Assembly: GCF_034087045.1 (NCBI RefSeq)
Contig: NZ_CP139247.1
Span: 7,404,001-7,468,000, forward strand
Source: Chitinophaga sancti
GTDB taxonomy: Bacteria > Bacteroidota > Bacteroidia > Chitinophagales > Chitinophagaceae
Direction: 5' to 3'
Length of the DNA: 64,000 bases
Shown: one piece after another, positions 46,062 through 55,548 of the stretch
Layout of the letters: every line of letters starts with the position of its first letter
Position numbering within the stretch: position 1 is the first letter of the stretch
The notes under the pieces: model-generated
The model's input: only the letters and a program-made list of their open reading frames with translations
The model's database searches: none
Told to the model about the DNA's origin: nothing
Translations under genes and position numbers: made by a program

Positions 46062-46505
46062 TTAGTTTTCCATTTCCTTTAACTTCGCTTTCATAATAGC
46101 AATCTCTCTCTCCTGCGATTCTATAATACTATTTGATAATTTTTTTACTTCCGGGTCCTGAATATCCGCATGTTTGCTTGTAAGGATCGCAGAAGAATGA
46201 TGGGGAATCATGGCCCTCATGTACTCGGCATCACTTATAAAAAATTGCTTTCTTAACATAACAAGTACAATTATAAATATAACTGCACTGGAAGCAAGAA
46301 TCCTATAATTAAGTTTTTTGTTCGCGTACATTTTACCCATCATTAATAGCATAATCAATGCCATTGGGGCAACCATCAGAATTGTCATGTAGAGCCGGGT
46401 AATGCTTAAATAAACATGACTGACCTCATCCACGTTTAAAAACATTACCACATACATAATTATAAACGAAAGGCCCAGCGTAATGAAAAATCTTTTATAA
46501 CTCAT
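46062..46505 (-). CDS. DUF305-type membrane protein
   Basis: 147 residues. Several hydrophobic helices (about 5-100; LYMTILMVAPMALIMLLMMG) are followed by MIPHHSSAILTSKHA, the HH-containing motif of DUF305, and SQEREIAIMK. DUF305 proteins are often found with copper-resistance genes and may bind metal through the His pair. It is convergent with the two-component pair. Exact function unknown. Confidence 0.8.
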   Translation of the reverse strand: MSYKRFFITLGLSFIIMYVVMFLNVDEVSHVYLSITRLYMTILMVAPMALIMLLMMGKMYANKKLNYRILASSAVIFIIVLVMLRKQFFISDAEYMRAMIPHHSSAILTSKHADIQDPEVKKLSNSIIESQEREIAIMKAKLKEMEN

Positions 46506-46588
46506 CTTTACATATTTTTGGATTAGTTGGTTAGATTATCCACAATATGCGCTCAATTATAGGGCCATGAATCTAAGTGAAGAGCTCA

Positions 46589-47821
46589 TTATTGTAATTT
46601 ATTTGCAAATCTGCCTATTGTTAAGCCTTGTACAAGAATTGAAAATACCACAACAATATATGTAATGAAAACAAACTCATCACGGTGCATAAATGGACTA
46701 AGTGAAAGTGCAAGTGCTACTGAAATTCCACCTCTAAGTCCTCCCCATGTAAGTATAGCCACGGCATGTTTTTCAAACTTTATCTTGTAACGCAGTAAAA
46801 ACACGGGGAAAATAACTGATACCCAGCGGGCAAAAAGTACAATCAGGATGCATATTACTCCTATTATAAATATAGTTGTATTCACCTTTACAATCAGCAT
46901 TTCCATACCAATTAATAAAAAAAGAATGGCATTTAAAATTTCGTCAATTAACTCCCAGAATTTCCCCAGGTAATCACGCGTCAAGTCAGACATTCCTTCC
47001 TTTTTTGCTTTATTACCCGTAATAATACCGGCTACAACCATTGCCAGTGGCCCTGACACATGCAGGTGATCTGCAAAAAAATAACCGCCCATCACAATAG
47101 CTAAAGTAATTAACACCTCTACCTTATAATCATCAATTGAACGCAAGGCATAATATCCCATATATCCCAGCAGTGCACCAAACAACACACCTCCTATAGC
47201 TTCTTCGAGAAATAAACGTCCAATCGCCAATGCTGAAAACTCTCCCCCTGAGGAACGTGCAATCTCTTCTATACTGATAAATATCACTACTGCCACTCCA
47301 TCATTAAATAACGACTCCCCGGAAATTTTACTTTCAAGTGAAGAAGGGATATTGGTCTTCTTTAGAATTCCAAGTACAGCAATAGGATCTGTTGGAGAAA
47401 TCAAAGCCCCAAAAAGCAGACAATATATAAAAGAAATTGGCAGCTTGAATAATCCAAAAAGATACCACACAAGACCTCCAATAATAAAAGTAGAAATTAG
47501 TACCCCCAATGTGGCCAGTAGCATAACAGCCCATTTTTCCTGCTTCAATTTTTGTGCATCGATATGTATCGCGCCAGCAAATAAAAGAAAGCTTAGCATA
47601 AAATTCATCAGCAGATCCTTAAAATCAACAGATTCCGCAAGTTGAACGGCCTTCTCTGATAATACAGAATGAGCGCCTCCCATAAAAGCAAGCACAATCG
47701 ATGACATTAAGGATAGCGCCATTATTCCTATGGTAGGTGGCCATTTGATGAAATGGTGATTAATGTAAGCAAATATGGCTGTGAGTACAATTGTGATAGC
47801 TAAAATCTCCTGTATGCTCAT
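46589..47821 (-). CDS. CPA1-family Na+(K+)/H+ antiporter (NhaP-like)
   Basis: 410 residues with 12-13 membrane helices. Signature residues are ISPTDPIAVLG (Asp) and GESLFNDGVAV, where the Asn-Asp pair fits electroneutral CPA1 exchangers. No long cytoplasmic C-terminal domain. It exports Na+ or K+ in exchange for protons. It neighbours a second antiporter (nhaA), which fits a role in salt/alkali tolerance. Confidence 0.92.
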   Translation of the reverse strand: MSIQEILAITIVLTAIFAYINHHFIKWPPTIGIMALSLMSSIVLAFMGGAHSVLSEKAVQLAESVDFKDLLMNFMLSFLLFAGAIHIDAQKLKQEKWAVMLLATLGVLISTFIIGGLVWYLFGLFKLPISFIYCLLFGALISPTDPIAVLGILKKTNIPSSLESKISGESLFNDGVAVVIFISIEEIARSSGGEFSALAIGRLFLEEAIGGVLFGALLGYMGYYALRSIDDYKVEVLITLAIVMGGYFFADHLHVSGPLAMVVAGIITGNKAKKEGMSDLTRDYLGKFWELIDEILNAILFLLIGMEMLIVKVNTTIFIIGVICILIVLFARWVSVIFPVFLLRYKIKFEKHAVAILTWGGLRGGISVALALSLSPFMHRDEFVFITYIVVVFSILVQGLTIGRFANKLQ

Positions 47822-47866
47822 GTATATTTTTTAATTAATAGATAGTCGGAAGTGATTAATTTAAAA

Positions 47867-49603
47867 TTAGATAATCAGGCGCACTCCTCCAAGATCTGAA
47901 ACCCGATGAGAAAAACGGTCACTAGGTGAACTTATAAACATAAAGTTTATTGGAATATTCCATTCTTTACTTAGCTTTTCAATCATTTCAGGACAAAATG
48001 TACCATGTACCTGTACATATTCTATTTTGATATCTGGATATGCCCGATCCAATACTTCCAGATCGCTTAGAAAATGATCCGATATTCTAATGCTTTCATT
48101 TAATACAGTAACTATTTTAAGTTTCCTTGTAATTTCATTCTCCTGCACATAGATCATTACTTTATTCAATATTGAAATGTCGTCCCCTTTAGTAAAGTAA
48201 ATAAATTCCTGCTCCTGCAATTTCTTCAATGTTCGGGAAAGATGGAATCTGCTTATAGCTGCTGCATTTTTTAATTTTATAAAAAACTTATCCACTACAA
48301 CTAGCATGTACTTCAGAATTTCATTCCTATTTAAGAGTAGAAATATAATTATGATGGAAGGCAGGAAATACTGCAGGAAGACGATAAGGTAACCTGCATG
48401 CAAAGATATATTACCATAAAGGGCAGCAGCTACTGCGCAAATAGCGATAGCAACAGAAAAGGTGCTTGCCTTTTCATGTCTGGGCAACCGGCTTCTTTTA
48501 ATTTTTAGCAGGAAATTTCCAAATCCAAAATAGATCATTACCAGTAGGAACGAAATAGTATAAACACCTGCAAGAGGGCCTAGCGCCCCATGAGTAATAA
48601 ACAGTACTGACAAACAAAGTAAATAAAATAGAATCAATATTCTTGGAGTACTACCATTTCTATTTTCTTTCAGCAGAAATTGTGGTAAAATACGGTCAAG
48701 TGTCATTCTTTTTATCAATCCATTGACACCAACATATGAAGTAAGGAGCGCTCCGCTTAATACCAGTACAGCGTCAATTGAAATGAATATTTGAAGCCAG
48801 TGCCCACCTGTATTATTTCCCAGGTAAGAGAGCAAGGCTTCTTCATGACTTATAACATCCGAAATCGGGAGAACCATTATTGCCGTAAGTGCCATCAGCG
48901 GATTAATAATAGTAACCGCTACCCACATATTTCTCAGGGTTTTTCTGAATACTCCGTTTTTTTGTTCTTCTACAAAGTTAGCAGAACTTTCAAAACCAGA
49001 AATCCCAAGCATTGCAGTACTAAATCCTAAAAACAAAGCAACCCCAAAGCCACCATTCATTGGTGTATGAAAATTAAGTTTTGCAATATTCAGCCCGTGA
49101 TAAGTAACATACCATATGCCACTAATGATAAGCGTTAACATGGCCAATATATGCAATACAAAAATGATAATCGCAACAACCGAGGATTCACTTATACCTG
49201 ACATCACCAATAGCAGAAATACGGTGATCAGTAAGGTAGTTGCTAAAATAACATTAACGGACGGGAAAATACCATGCAGGTAATGCATAGCTTCACTTGC
49301 AGATATTACCGCGGTCGTCATATAAGATAGTATAGTAAGGCATGCTGCAATGGATGCATTACTTTTACTGGTAGTATTTAGCAGAACATTATAAGCTCCC
49401 CCGTTTAATGGAAGTGCACCTACCACTTCACTATATATTTTACGGAAGAGAAACAATACTCCTGCCACAATAAGTAATGCCAGCCAGGCATATTGTCCCG
49501 CATAGATAATAGTAAGAGCAGATACATACAGGCATGACGAAGTAATATCATTTCCACAAATTGCTGTAGCGGCGAGTTCACTTAATTTTTTAGGATGTTT
49601 CAT
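47867..49603 (-). CDS. APC-family permease with C-terminal cytoplasmic domain
   Basis: 578 residues. About 12 membrane helices in APC order (SELAATAICGNDITSSCLYV at the start; GGAYNVLLNTTSKSNASIAA; GISGFESSANFVEEQKNG). Residues about 450-578 are soluble (TRKLKIVTVLNESIRISDH), reminiscent of a universal-stress-like domain. APC members move amino acids or, in related branches, K+; the ion-transport neighbourhood leaves either open. Starts 45 bp upstream of the CPA1 gene, same strand, so likely one operon. Confidence 0.85.
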   Translation of the reverse strand: MKHPKKLSELAATAICGNDITSSCLYVSALTIIYAGQYAWLALLIVAGVLFLFRKIYSEVVGALPLNGGAYNVLLNTTSKSNASIAACLTILSYMTTAVISASEAMHYLHGIFPSVNVILATTLLITVFLLLVMSGISESSVVAIIIFVLHILAMLTLIISGIWYVTYHGLNIAKLNFHTPMNGGFGVALFLGFSTAMLGISGFESSANFVEEQKNGVFRKTLRNMWVAVTIINPLMALTAIMVLPISDVISHEEALLSYLGNNTGGHWLQIFISIDAVLVLSGALLTSYVGVNGLIKRMTLDRILPQFLLKENRNGSTPRILILFYLLCLSVLFITHGALGPLAGVYTISFLLVMIYFGFGNFLLKIKRSRLPRHEKASTFSVAIAICAVAAALYGNISLHAGYLIVFLQYFLPSIIIIFLLLNRNEILKYMLVVVDKFFIKLKNAAAISRFHLSRTLKKLQEQEFIYFTKGDDISILNKVMIYVQENEITRKLKIVTVLNESIRISDHFLSDLEVLDRAYPDIKIEYVQVHGTFCPEMIEKLSKEWNIPINFMFISSPSDRFSHRVSDLGGVRLII

Positions 49604-49747
49604 ACAGGTATTTCTTTAGCCTTTAGACAGCCATGATTCTAAATTAACACAATAATGCCGGAAAAATAGTGTATCCCTTATTTTCGGGCCGATTTAAGAT
49701 GTTTGAGTATCTTTAATCTGATGTTTTCATATAACACAATAAAATAT

Positions 49748-51067
49748 ATGGCTAAATCTCCTATTGAACAACTACTTCAACCTGTTAACAGATTTATACA
49801 TCAGGAATTTACAGGTGGAATTATTCTTTTTGTAAGCGTATTGTTAGCTATTGTCTGGGCAAATTCTCCATGGCAGGAATCTTATCATAATCTGTGGGAT
49901 ACAAAATTCGCCGTTAGCTTTGCAGGAAAAGAACTTGACCAACCGCTTCATGTCTGGATAAATGATGGTTTAATGGCTATATTCTTTTTTGTAATTGGAC
50001 TGGAACTAAAAAGGGAATTTATGGCCGGCGAACTTTCATCTATGAAGAAAGCATCTCTTCCTATGATGGCTGCTTTGGGAGGAATGTTAGTTCCTGCAAT
50101 TATTTATTACTCAATTAATAAAGGCCTTCCATCTGAAAACGGCTGGGGAATACCTATGGCTACTGATATAGCCTTTGCACTTGGTCTTTTATCTCTTGCC
50201 GGAAAACATATTCCGGTATCTGTCAAGGTATTTCTTTCTGCGCTTGCTGTGGCTGATGATCTGGGGGCTGTTCTGATAATAGCGTTCTTCTATACAGCAC
50301 AAATAGCCGTAGCTCCATTAGTTATTTCCGGTATATTGCTCTTATTACTAGGAGCAGGCAATTTTCTTGGTATTCGTAATACCCTGTTTTATCTTATTGT
50401 AGGCATAGCTATATGGGGAGGATTTCTTTTCTCTGGCGTTCATGCAACTATTGCAGGCGTACTCGTTGCATTTATGATACCTGCAAGAACAAAAATAGAT
50501 GAGAACGAATACCTGGATAAAATAAATAAACATTCAGAAGAGTTTAAATTATCTATTCCTCAGAATGGATCTCTTATTACAACGGAACAACATCAAACTA
50601 TTGAGAAAATAAAACAATTATGCCTTGATGCGGAAACCCCTCTGCAAAAGATTGAATATGCGTTACATCCATGGGTAGCATTTATAATTATGCCGCTGTT
50701 TGCATTGGCTAATGCAGGCATGCATATCGGTAGTAATTTCTTTTCTTCTCTCATGAATCCAGTCAGTATGGGTGTAGCCGCAGGTCTCCTTATAGGTAAA
50801 TTTATAGGTGTACTTACTTTTACCTGGTTGATGATCCACTTTAAATTAGCTGAATTACCTAACCAGGGAACCTGGAAACATATATCCGGCATCGCAATGC
50901 TGGCTGGGGTAGGCTTCACCATGTCTCTTTTTGTTACAGGTCTTGCCTTTAATGATGAGATAATGATTGACCATTCTAAATATGGCATTCTCCTGGCCTC
51001 AATAATAGCAGGCATTGCCGGAATTGTTATATTAAGGAAAGGTCAGGTCCACGAAAAACAAATGTAA
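49748..51067 (+). CDS. nhaA: Na+/H+ antiporter NhaA
   Basis: 439 residues from the ATG at 49748 (MAKSPIEQLLQPVNRFIHQE); the in-frame ATG at 49703 adds 15 residues that do not fit the family. The ion-binding Asp pair is in ALAVADDLGAV, and MATDIAFALGLL and VGFTMSLFVTGLAF are conserved. It exports two protons' worth of Na+ exchange under alkaline conditions in the inner membrane. The last extension has HEKQM. Divergent from the APC gene; the DUF389 gene follows 43 bp later. Confidence 0.95.
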   Translation: MAKSPIEQLLQPVNRFIHQEFTGGIILFVSVLLAIVWANSPWQESYHNLWDTKFAVSFAGKELDQPLHVWINDGLMAIFFFVIGLELKREFMAGELSSMKKASLPMMAALGGMLVPAIIYYSINKGLPSENGWGIPMATDIAFALGLLSLAGKHIPVSVKVFLSALAVADDLGAVLIIAFFYTAQIAVAPLVISGILLLLLGAGNFLGIRNTLFYLIVGIAIWGGFLFSGVHATIAGVLVAFMIPARTKIDENEYLDKINKHSEEFKLSIPQNGSLITTEQHQTIEKIKQLCLDAETPLQKIEYALHPWVAFIIMPLFALANAGMHIGSNFFSSLMNPVSMGVAAGLLIGKFIGVLTFTWLMIHFKLAELPNQGTWKHISGIAMLAGVGFTMSLFVTGLAFNDEIMIDHSKYGILLASIIAGIAGIVILRKGQVHEKQM

Positions 51068-51110
51068 ACCGGTTACGTATATATTACCAGAGAATGCTTA
51101 TAACAAGAAT

Positions 51111-52439
51111 ATGACAGAACTGAGGTTTATAAGAATATTAAAAGTTACGATTCGCAGAAGGTTTAATCTCCATCTGGATAAAGCAAATGAGGATGACGTT
51201 GTGCTCACTATTAAGAAAAATTCTGATTTTATCGGTGCTAATTTATGGACGCTGATATTTGCCATTTTCATGGCATCGATAGGCCTTAATGTTAATTCCA
51301 CTGCTGTCATTATAGGAGCGATGCTTATATCTCCGCTAATGGGTCCAATAATGGGAATTGGTCTTGGCATCGGAACGAATGATTTTCAGTTAGTAAAAAA
51401 GGGGAGTCGTAATTTACTGCTTGCTACCTTCATTGCTATCTCCACTTCTACCTTTTATTTCTGGATAACACCCTTACATGATGCACAAAGTGAGTTGCTT
51501 GCCAGGACGACCCCATCATTATGGGATGTTTTTATTGCTTTCCTTGGTGGTCTTGCAGGTATTGTAGCAGGGACAAGAAAGGAAAAAAGTAATGTTATTC
51601 CCGGGGTAGCCATTGCAACAGCATTGATGCCCCCATTATGTACCGCAGGGTTCGGATTGGCTTCAGGAAACCTTTATTATTTTTTAGGCGCACTATACCT
51701 GTATTTTATTAATAGTGTATTTATTTGCATAAGTACATTTTTAATAGTCCGGTTTCTAAAATTCAAAAAAATCCACTTTGAGGATAAAGGATATGAGAAA
51801 AAAGTATCCCGGTATATTCTTCTCACTATCATCATTACGATATTACCAAGTATTTTTATGGCATACCGTATTGTAGATAAAAGTATCTTTGAGAATAACG
51901 CAAGGTCCTTTCTAAGGGAAGAATTCAATTTTAAAAACACACAGATTGTAAATAGATCGTTCCTTTATAATCCCAAAGGAAATGAGATTGACCTGTTACT
52001 TATAGGAAGAGATCTTAGCCCCGAAACAATCGACTCCATAAAAGGGAAAATGAAAAAATATCATCTTAAAAACACTAAACTTTCAGTGAGACAAGGCTTG
52101 AATGCCAAACAGGAAATTGATTTCACCCAAATTAAAGCCAGTATTCTTGAAGATGTCTTTAAAAGAGATTCCGCTATAAAAGAAAAAGTTACTGTATCAT
52201 CTTATTCAGAAAAGCAATTGCCCGATATCCGTGAAGAATTAAAATCATTATATCCTGAGATAAAATATTATACTTTATCTAATGTGGTTTTTCACAGTAT
52301 GGATTCCCTCAGGAATGATACCCTCACACTTGTTATAGCAAAATTTGTTAAACCTATCAGGAAGATAGATGCGAATAAGTTGCAGAATTGGCTCAAACAA
52401 AGATTAGAAGCAGATTCCATAAAGTTAATAGTTCAGTAA
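51111..52439 (+). CDS. DUF389 membrane protein (TIGR00341-like)
   Basis: 442 residues. The DUF389 core with conserved NSTAVIIGAMLISPLMGPIM and GLAGIVAGTRKEKSNVIPGV, PGVAIATALMPPLCTAGFGL lies in about 20-230 with 6-7 membrane helices. A soluble C-terminal half (about 240-442) follows. Family function is unknown; it is often near transporters and salt-stress genes. It sits in tandem between nhaA (43 bp) and mscS (31 bp to its ATG). Confidence 0.85.
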   Translation: MTELRFIRILKVTIRRRFNLHLDKANEDDVVLTIKKNSDFIGANLWTLIFAIFMASIGLNVNSTAVIIGAMLISPLMGPIMGIGLGIGTNDFQLVKKGSRNLLLATFIAISTSTFYFWITPLHDAQSELLARTTPSLWDVFIAFLGGLAGIVAGTRKEKSNVIPGVAIATALMPPLCTAGFGLASGNLYYFLGALYLYFINSVFICISTFLIVRFLKFKKIHFEDKGYEKKVSRYILLTIIITILPSIFMAYRIVDKSIFENNARSFLREEFNFKNTQIVNRSFLYNPKGNEIDLLLIGRDLSPETIDSIKGKMKKYHLKNTKLSVRQGLNAKQEIDFTQIKASILEDVFKRDSAIKEKVTVSSYSEKQLPDIREELKSLYPEIKYYTLSNVVFHSMDSLRNDTLTLVIAKFVKPIRKIDANKLQNWLKQRLEADSIKLIVQ

Positions 52440-52469
52440 TATTTGTTCATAAAAGGTCATTCAGTTATT

Positions 52470-54359
52470 ATGTACAGCAAAAAATCATTCGTCATATTTG
52501 CGATAGTATGCCTTTTTTCAATGATTGCTTTTTCTCAAAGCAAATTGACGAAAGACAGCATGTATGCTGATTCTTTACATGAGGAAACTGAGCAATTATT
52601 GATACAGAGCCGGCAACAAAAGCTAATAGATTCATTACTAAAAAGTCAATTGCAAAAAGATCTTTTATCTGCAGCAAATGATAAACAAAAAACAAAAGAA
52701 CTTGAAGATAAAATAAGTCGAATGGCTATTCAGGATTCCATTCAAAAAGCAGCACAATATAAGAGACTAAGTGAACTAAAAAAACGAGCCACCCGTTTTG
52801 CGGTAGCCCCCTTTTCTGATACTTTATTCTATATCTACACCAAAATAGGATCATTTAGCCCCCAGGAGAGGGCTGTAGCCATTAATCAAAGAATAATACA
52901 ATTATATGAAGATCCATTTTTCCAGTCAGATTCTTTGAAAATAAGCGAATCAGATGACAGTTATGATATTTTATATAATAATGAGAAGCTTGTACTATCT
53001 ATCACCAGTCTTGATGCTCTTTGGTTAAATAAAGGGCAGAAGCTGCTGGCGAATGAATACCTGGACATAATTAAAAAATCAATTATTGCTGAAAAAAAGG
53101 CAAACAGCTTCGATACATGGCTCAAACATTTCGCACTTGTCCTGATCATTATTGCAGGGTTAGCTATTCTGATATTTCTAATCAATAAGATTTTCAAGCA
53201 TCTCACAAATTTATTAAATCAAAAGAAGGACCGGTATTTAAAAGGATTGACCTTCCGGAAAATAAAAATACTGAGTGCCGAACAACTTCAACAGGTTGCT
53301 ATAAAAATTAAGAATATACTTAGGGTTGCTGTTATTATACTATCAATATATCTTTCACTTCCACTGTTATTTAATATTTTCCCCGAAACTAAAACCTGGA
53401 CAGGGAAATTACTGGAATGGATATTCACCCCTACTAAATCTGCACTAAATGGAATCATGCACTTCCTGCCTAATTTGTTTACTATACTGGTTATATATTT
53501 CCTTTTCAGATATGCTATAAAAGTGTTGAAATATTTTGTAGATGAAATTGATAAGGGTAATATTACCATTAGCGGTTTTCATGCCGATTGGGCACAAACG
53601 ACCTTCAACATTACTAAATTCATGCTGTATGCATTCATGTTAGTTCTTATCTTTCCATATTTACCTGGATCTGGATCTGCCGCATTTCGGGGCGTCTCTG
53701 TCTTCGTAGGTGTGATTTTTTCGCTTGGATCATCCAGTGCTATCTCAAATATGGTTGCAGGTTTAGTGATTACTTACATGCGTCCATTTAAAATAGGTGA
53801 CCGTATAACAATCGGGGAAATAACAGGAGATGTAATTGAAAAAACGATGCTGGTTACAAGAATCAGAACTATCAAAAATGAAGATGTAACTTTACCCAAC
53901 TCTGCTGTTTTATCGGGTAATACGATTAACTACTCCAATAACACCAAACCTGAGGATAAAGGGTTAATTCTGCATACTACCGTTACTATTGGATACGATG
54001 TACCATGGCAAGAGGTTCACCAGGCGCTGATAAAAGCAGCATTAAGAACTGACATGATCCTCAGTGACCCCACTCCTTTTGTGTTGCAAACCGGGCTTGA
54101 CGACTTTTACGTTTCTTATCAGATAAATGGATATTCTAAAGAGGCAAACAAACAAGCCAATATATATTCTGATTTACATAAAAATATACAGGATTGCTGT
54201 AATGAAGCAGGGATAGAAATATTATCTCCTCATTATCGTCAATTGCGGGATGGTAATATGACAACTATTCCAAAGGACTATTTAGACAAGAACTATGAAG
54301 TGCCCGAATTTAATATCAAAATTAAAAATGATCAATCTGATAATGGTTCTCCCAGCTAA
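52470..54359 (+). CDS. MscS-family mechanosensitive channel, large form
   Basis: 629 residues from the ATG at 52470 (MYSKKSFVIFAIVCLFSMIAF gives a signal peptide); a TTG at 52443 is possible but adds nine residues before the signal. A long periplasmic coiled-coil region (about 25-220) is followed by four membrane helices and the MscS core: LGSSSAISNMVAGLVITYMR and PFKIGDRITIGEITGDVIEK, then LPNSAVLSGNTINYS. It releases solutes on sudden osmotic downshift. Ends the nhaA-DUF389-mscS set. Confidence 0.9.
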   Translation: MYSKKSFVIFAIVCLFSMIAFSQSKLTKDSMYADSLHEETEQLLIQSRQQKLIDSLLKSQLQKDLLSAANDKQKTKELEDKISRMAIQDSIQKAAQYKRLSELKKRATRFAVAPFSDTLFYIYTKIGSFSPQERAVAINQRIIQLYEDPFFQSDSLKISESDDSYDILYNNEKLVLSITSLDALWLNKGQKLLANEYLDIIKKSIIAEKKANSFDTWLKHFALVLIIIAGLAILIFLINKIFKHLTNLLNQKKDRYLKGLTFRKIKILSAEQLQQVAIKIKNILRVAVIILSIYLSLPLLFNIFPETKTWTGKLLEWIFTPTKSALNGIMHFLPNLFTILVIYFLFRYAIKVLKYFVDEIDKGNITISGFHADWAQTTFNITKFMLYAFMLVLIFPYLPGSGSAAFRGVSVFVGVIFSLGSSSAISNMVAGLVITYMRPFKIGDRITIGEITGDVIEKTMLVTRIRTIKNEDVTLPNSAVLSGNTINYSNNTKPEDKGLILHTTVTIGYDVPWQEVHQALIKAALRTDMILSDPTPFVLQTGLDDFYVSYQINGYSKEANKQANIYSDLHKNIQDCCNEAGIEILSPHYRQLRDGNMTTIPKDYLDKNYEVPEFNIKIKNDQSDNGSPS

Positions 54360-54439
54360 ATGAAGCTTGTCAATGCCAACTAAAGATGCAATTGCAGCAG
54401 TATAGAGGAATGTGTCAAACATATTGCAGCAGCGGAATT

Positions 54440-54560
54440 GGTCAGGTGAAAAATCTGAAGGCCTTTTTGTATTTGGGAAGTTTAAGATGGAATCCGGAGG
54501 TCATGTCATAAAAGATTTAGACGGTAACGGGTCTGGGGCGGCGAATCCCTCTTTCCCCGC
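54440..54560 (+). repeat. Direct repeat 2: tRNA-Ser 3'-end fragment plus upstream arm
   Basis: 54520-54560 (GACGGTAACGGGTC, GGCGAATCC, CCCCGC) matches 22711-22751 at 34 of 41 bases, same orientation. Similarity also runs upstream (GGTCATGTCATAAA; TCAGGT and ATCTG words). No 5' half of a tRNA and no terminator after it. With repeat 1 it brackets a 31.8-kb segment. Confidence 0.65.
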
Positions 54561-54563
54561 ATC

Positions 54564-55451
54564 TTAAGCGCTAATCTCAAGCTTATATCCTTTGCCGCGT
54601 ACAACAGCAATTTTGATATTCGGATCCAATTCCAGTTTTTTTCTAAGTTTTGATATGAACATATCCAGGCTACGCCCTACAATAACACCTTCATCCTCCC
54701 ATATCTCTTTTTGCAGCCGGCTTCTCTCTATTGTCTGGTTAGGAGACAAGGCAAAAATAAGCAGCAGACGTGCTTCAGTTCCAGTCAGGTCTATAGTTTT
54801 CTCATTTATTGTCAATTGCCGGTTCTTCGCATCGAACAACACCGAGCCCAAAGTTAACATGTCTGGATTTTGAGCCACAGGCACGGTGCTTCTCGGTTTA
54901 ACCGATCTAACAAAAACAAAACCAACAAACGCCAAAACCGACAGGCTGCCCAGAAGATATCCATTTGCCGTATTTATTCCTGTCGGTTTAAATTTAAAGT
55001 TGACCATGTAACATCCTTTGGGTTGCACCCTCCCTCTACAAGCTACAATATCATCCTTTTTATTGTTGGATATAGCGTATCCATAGGCTACACTGGAGTT
55101 GCCACAGTTCAGAACGTTAACTACATAATCACTTGCGAGAGGGTCTTTGGCCAACAAACGCCGGGTAGTATTCACCAGCGAGTCCGGTTGAAAAGTAAAC
55201 TCATTCTCAAACCTGATCTGGTACTCATTTTCCGCGATCTTTATTACCGGGAGCACCCTTGATTTACTGTCGCCCGACTGGGTGAGTAGCTCATCTCCTA
55301 TCTTCCGAAGCAAAACTTCTCTCCTGGCGAGATCAAAATCGTCACTGCCGGTCATAATGAATGCCGCGCAAATCACAGAGATAAGCGAGAGTAATATCAC
55401 TCCCCACAGGTACCTGCGCCTCCCGGAAAGTAAATTTCGGCCATAAAACAT
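54564..55451 (-). CDS. ToxR-like membrane-anchored winged-helix regulator
   Basis: 295 residues. Helix 1 (about 14-33, WGVILLSLISVICAAFIM), a periplasmic domain of about 125 residues with two or three Cys (VNVLNCGN, VACRGRVQPKGCY), helix 2 (about 165-182, YLLGSLSVLAFVGFVFV), and a C-terminal OmpR/PhoB-type winged helix (TEARLLLIFALSPNQTIERS, GRSLDMFISKLRKKLELD). The DNA-binding domain is C-terminal and cytoplasmic, the reverse of ToxR/CadC order, but works on the same idea of a one-component membrane sensor. It is divergent from an exported-protein pair (98 bp gap), its likely target. Confidence 0.8.
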   Translation of the reverse strand: MFYGRNLLSGRRRYLWGVILLSLISVICAAFIMTGSDDFDLARREVLLRKIGDELLTQSGDSKSRVLPVIKIAENEYQIRFENEFTFQPDSLVNTTRRLLAKDPLASDYVVNVLNCGNSSVAYGYAISNNKKDDIVACRGRVQPKGCYMVNFKFKPTGINTANGYLLGSLSVLAFVGFVFVRSVKPRSTVPVAQNPDMLTLGSVLFDAKNRQLTINEKTIDLTGTEARLLLIFALSPNQTIERSRLQKEIWEDEGVIVGRSLDMFISKLRKKLELDPNIKIAVVRGKGYKLEISA

Positions 55452-55548
55452 ACCATTTACAATTTATTTACAAAGGTTACATTTTTATTTACAATGCAAG
55501 TTCGTCAGGCTGAAACATATCAAAGTATTTTTGTTGCATCAAATTTAA

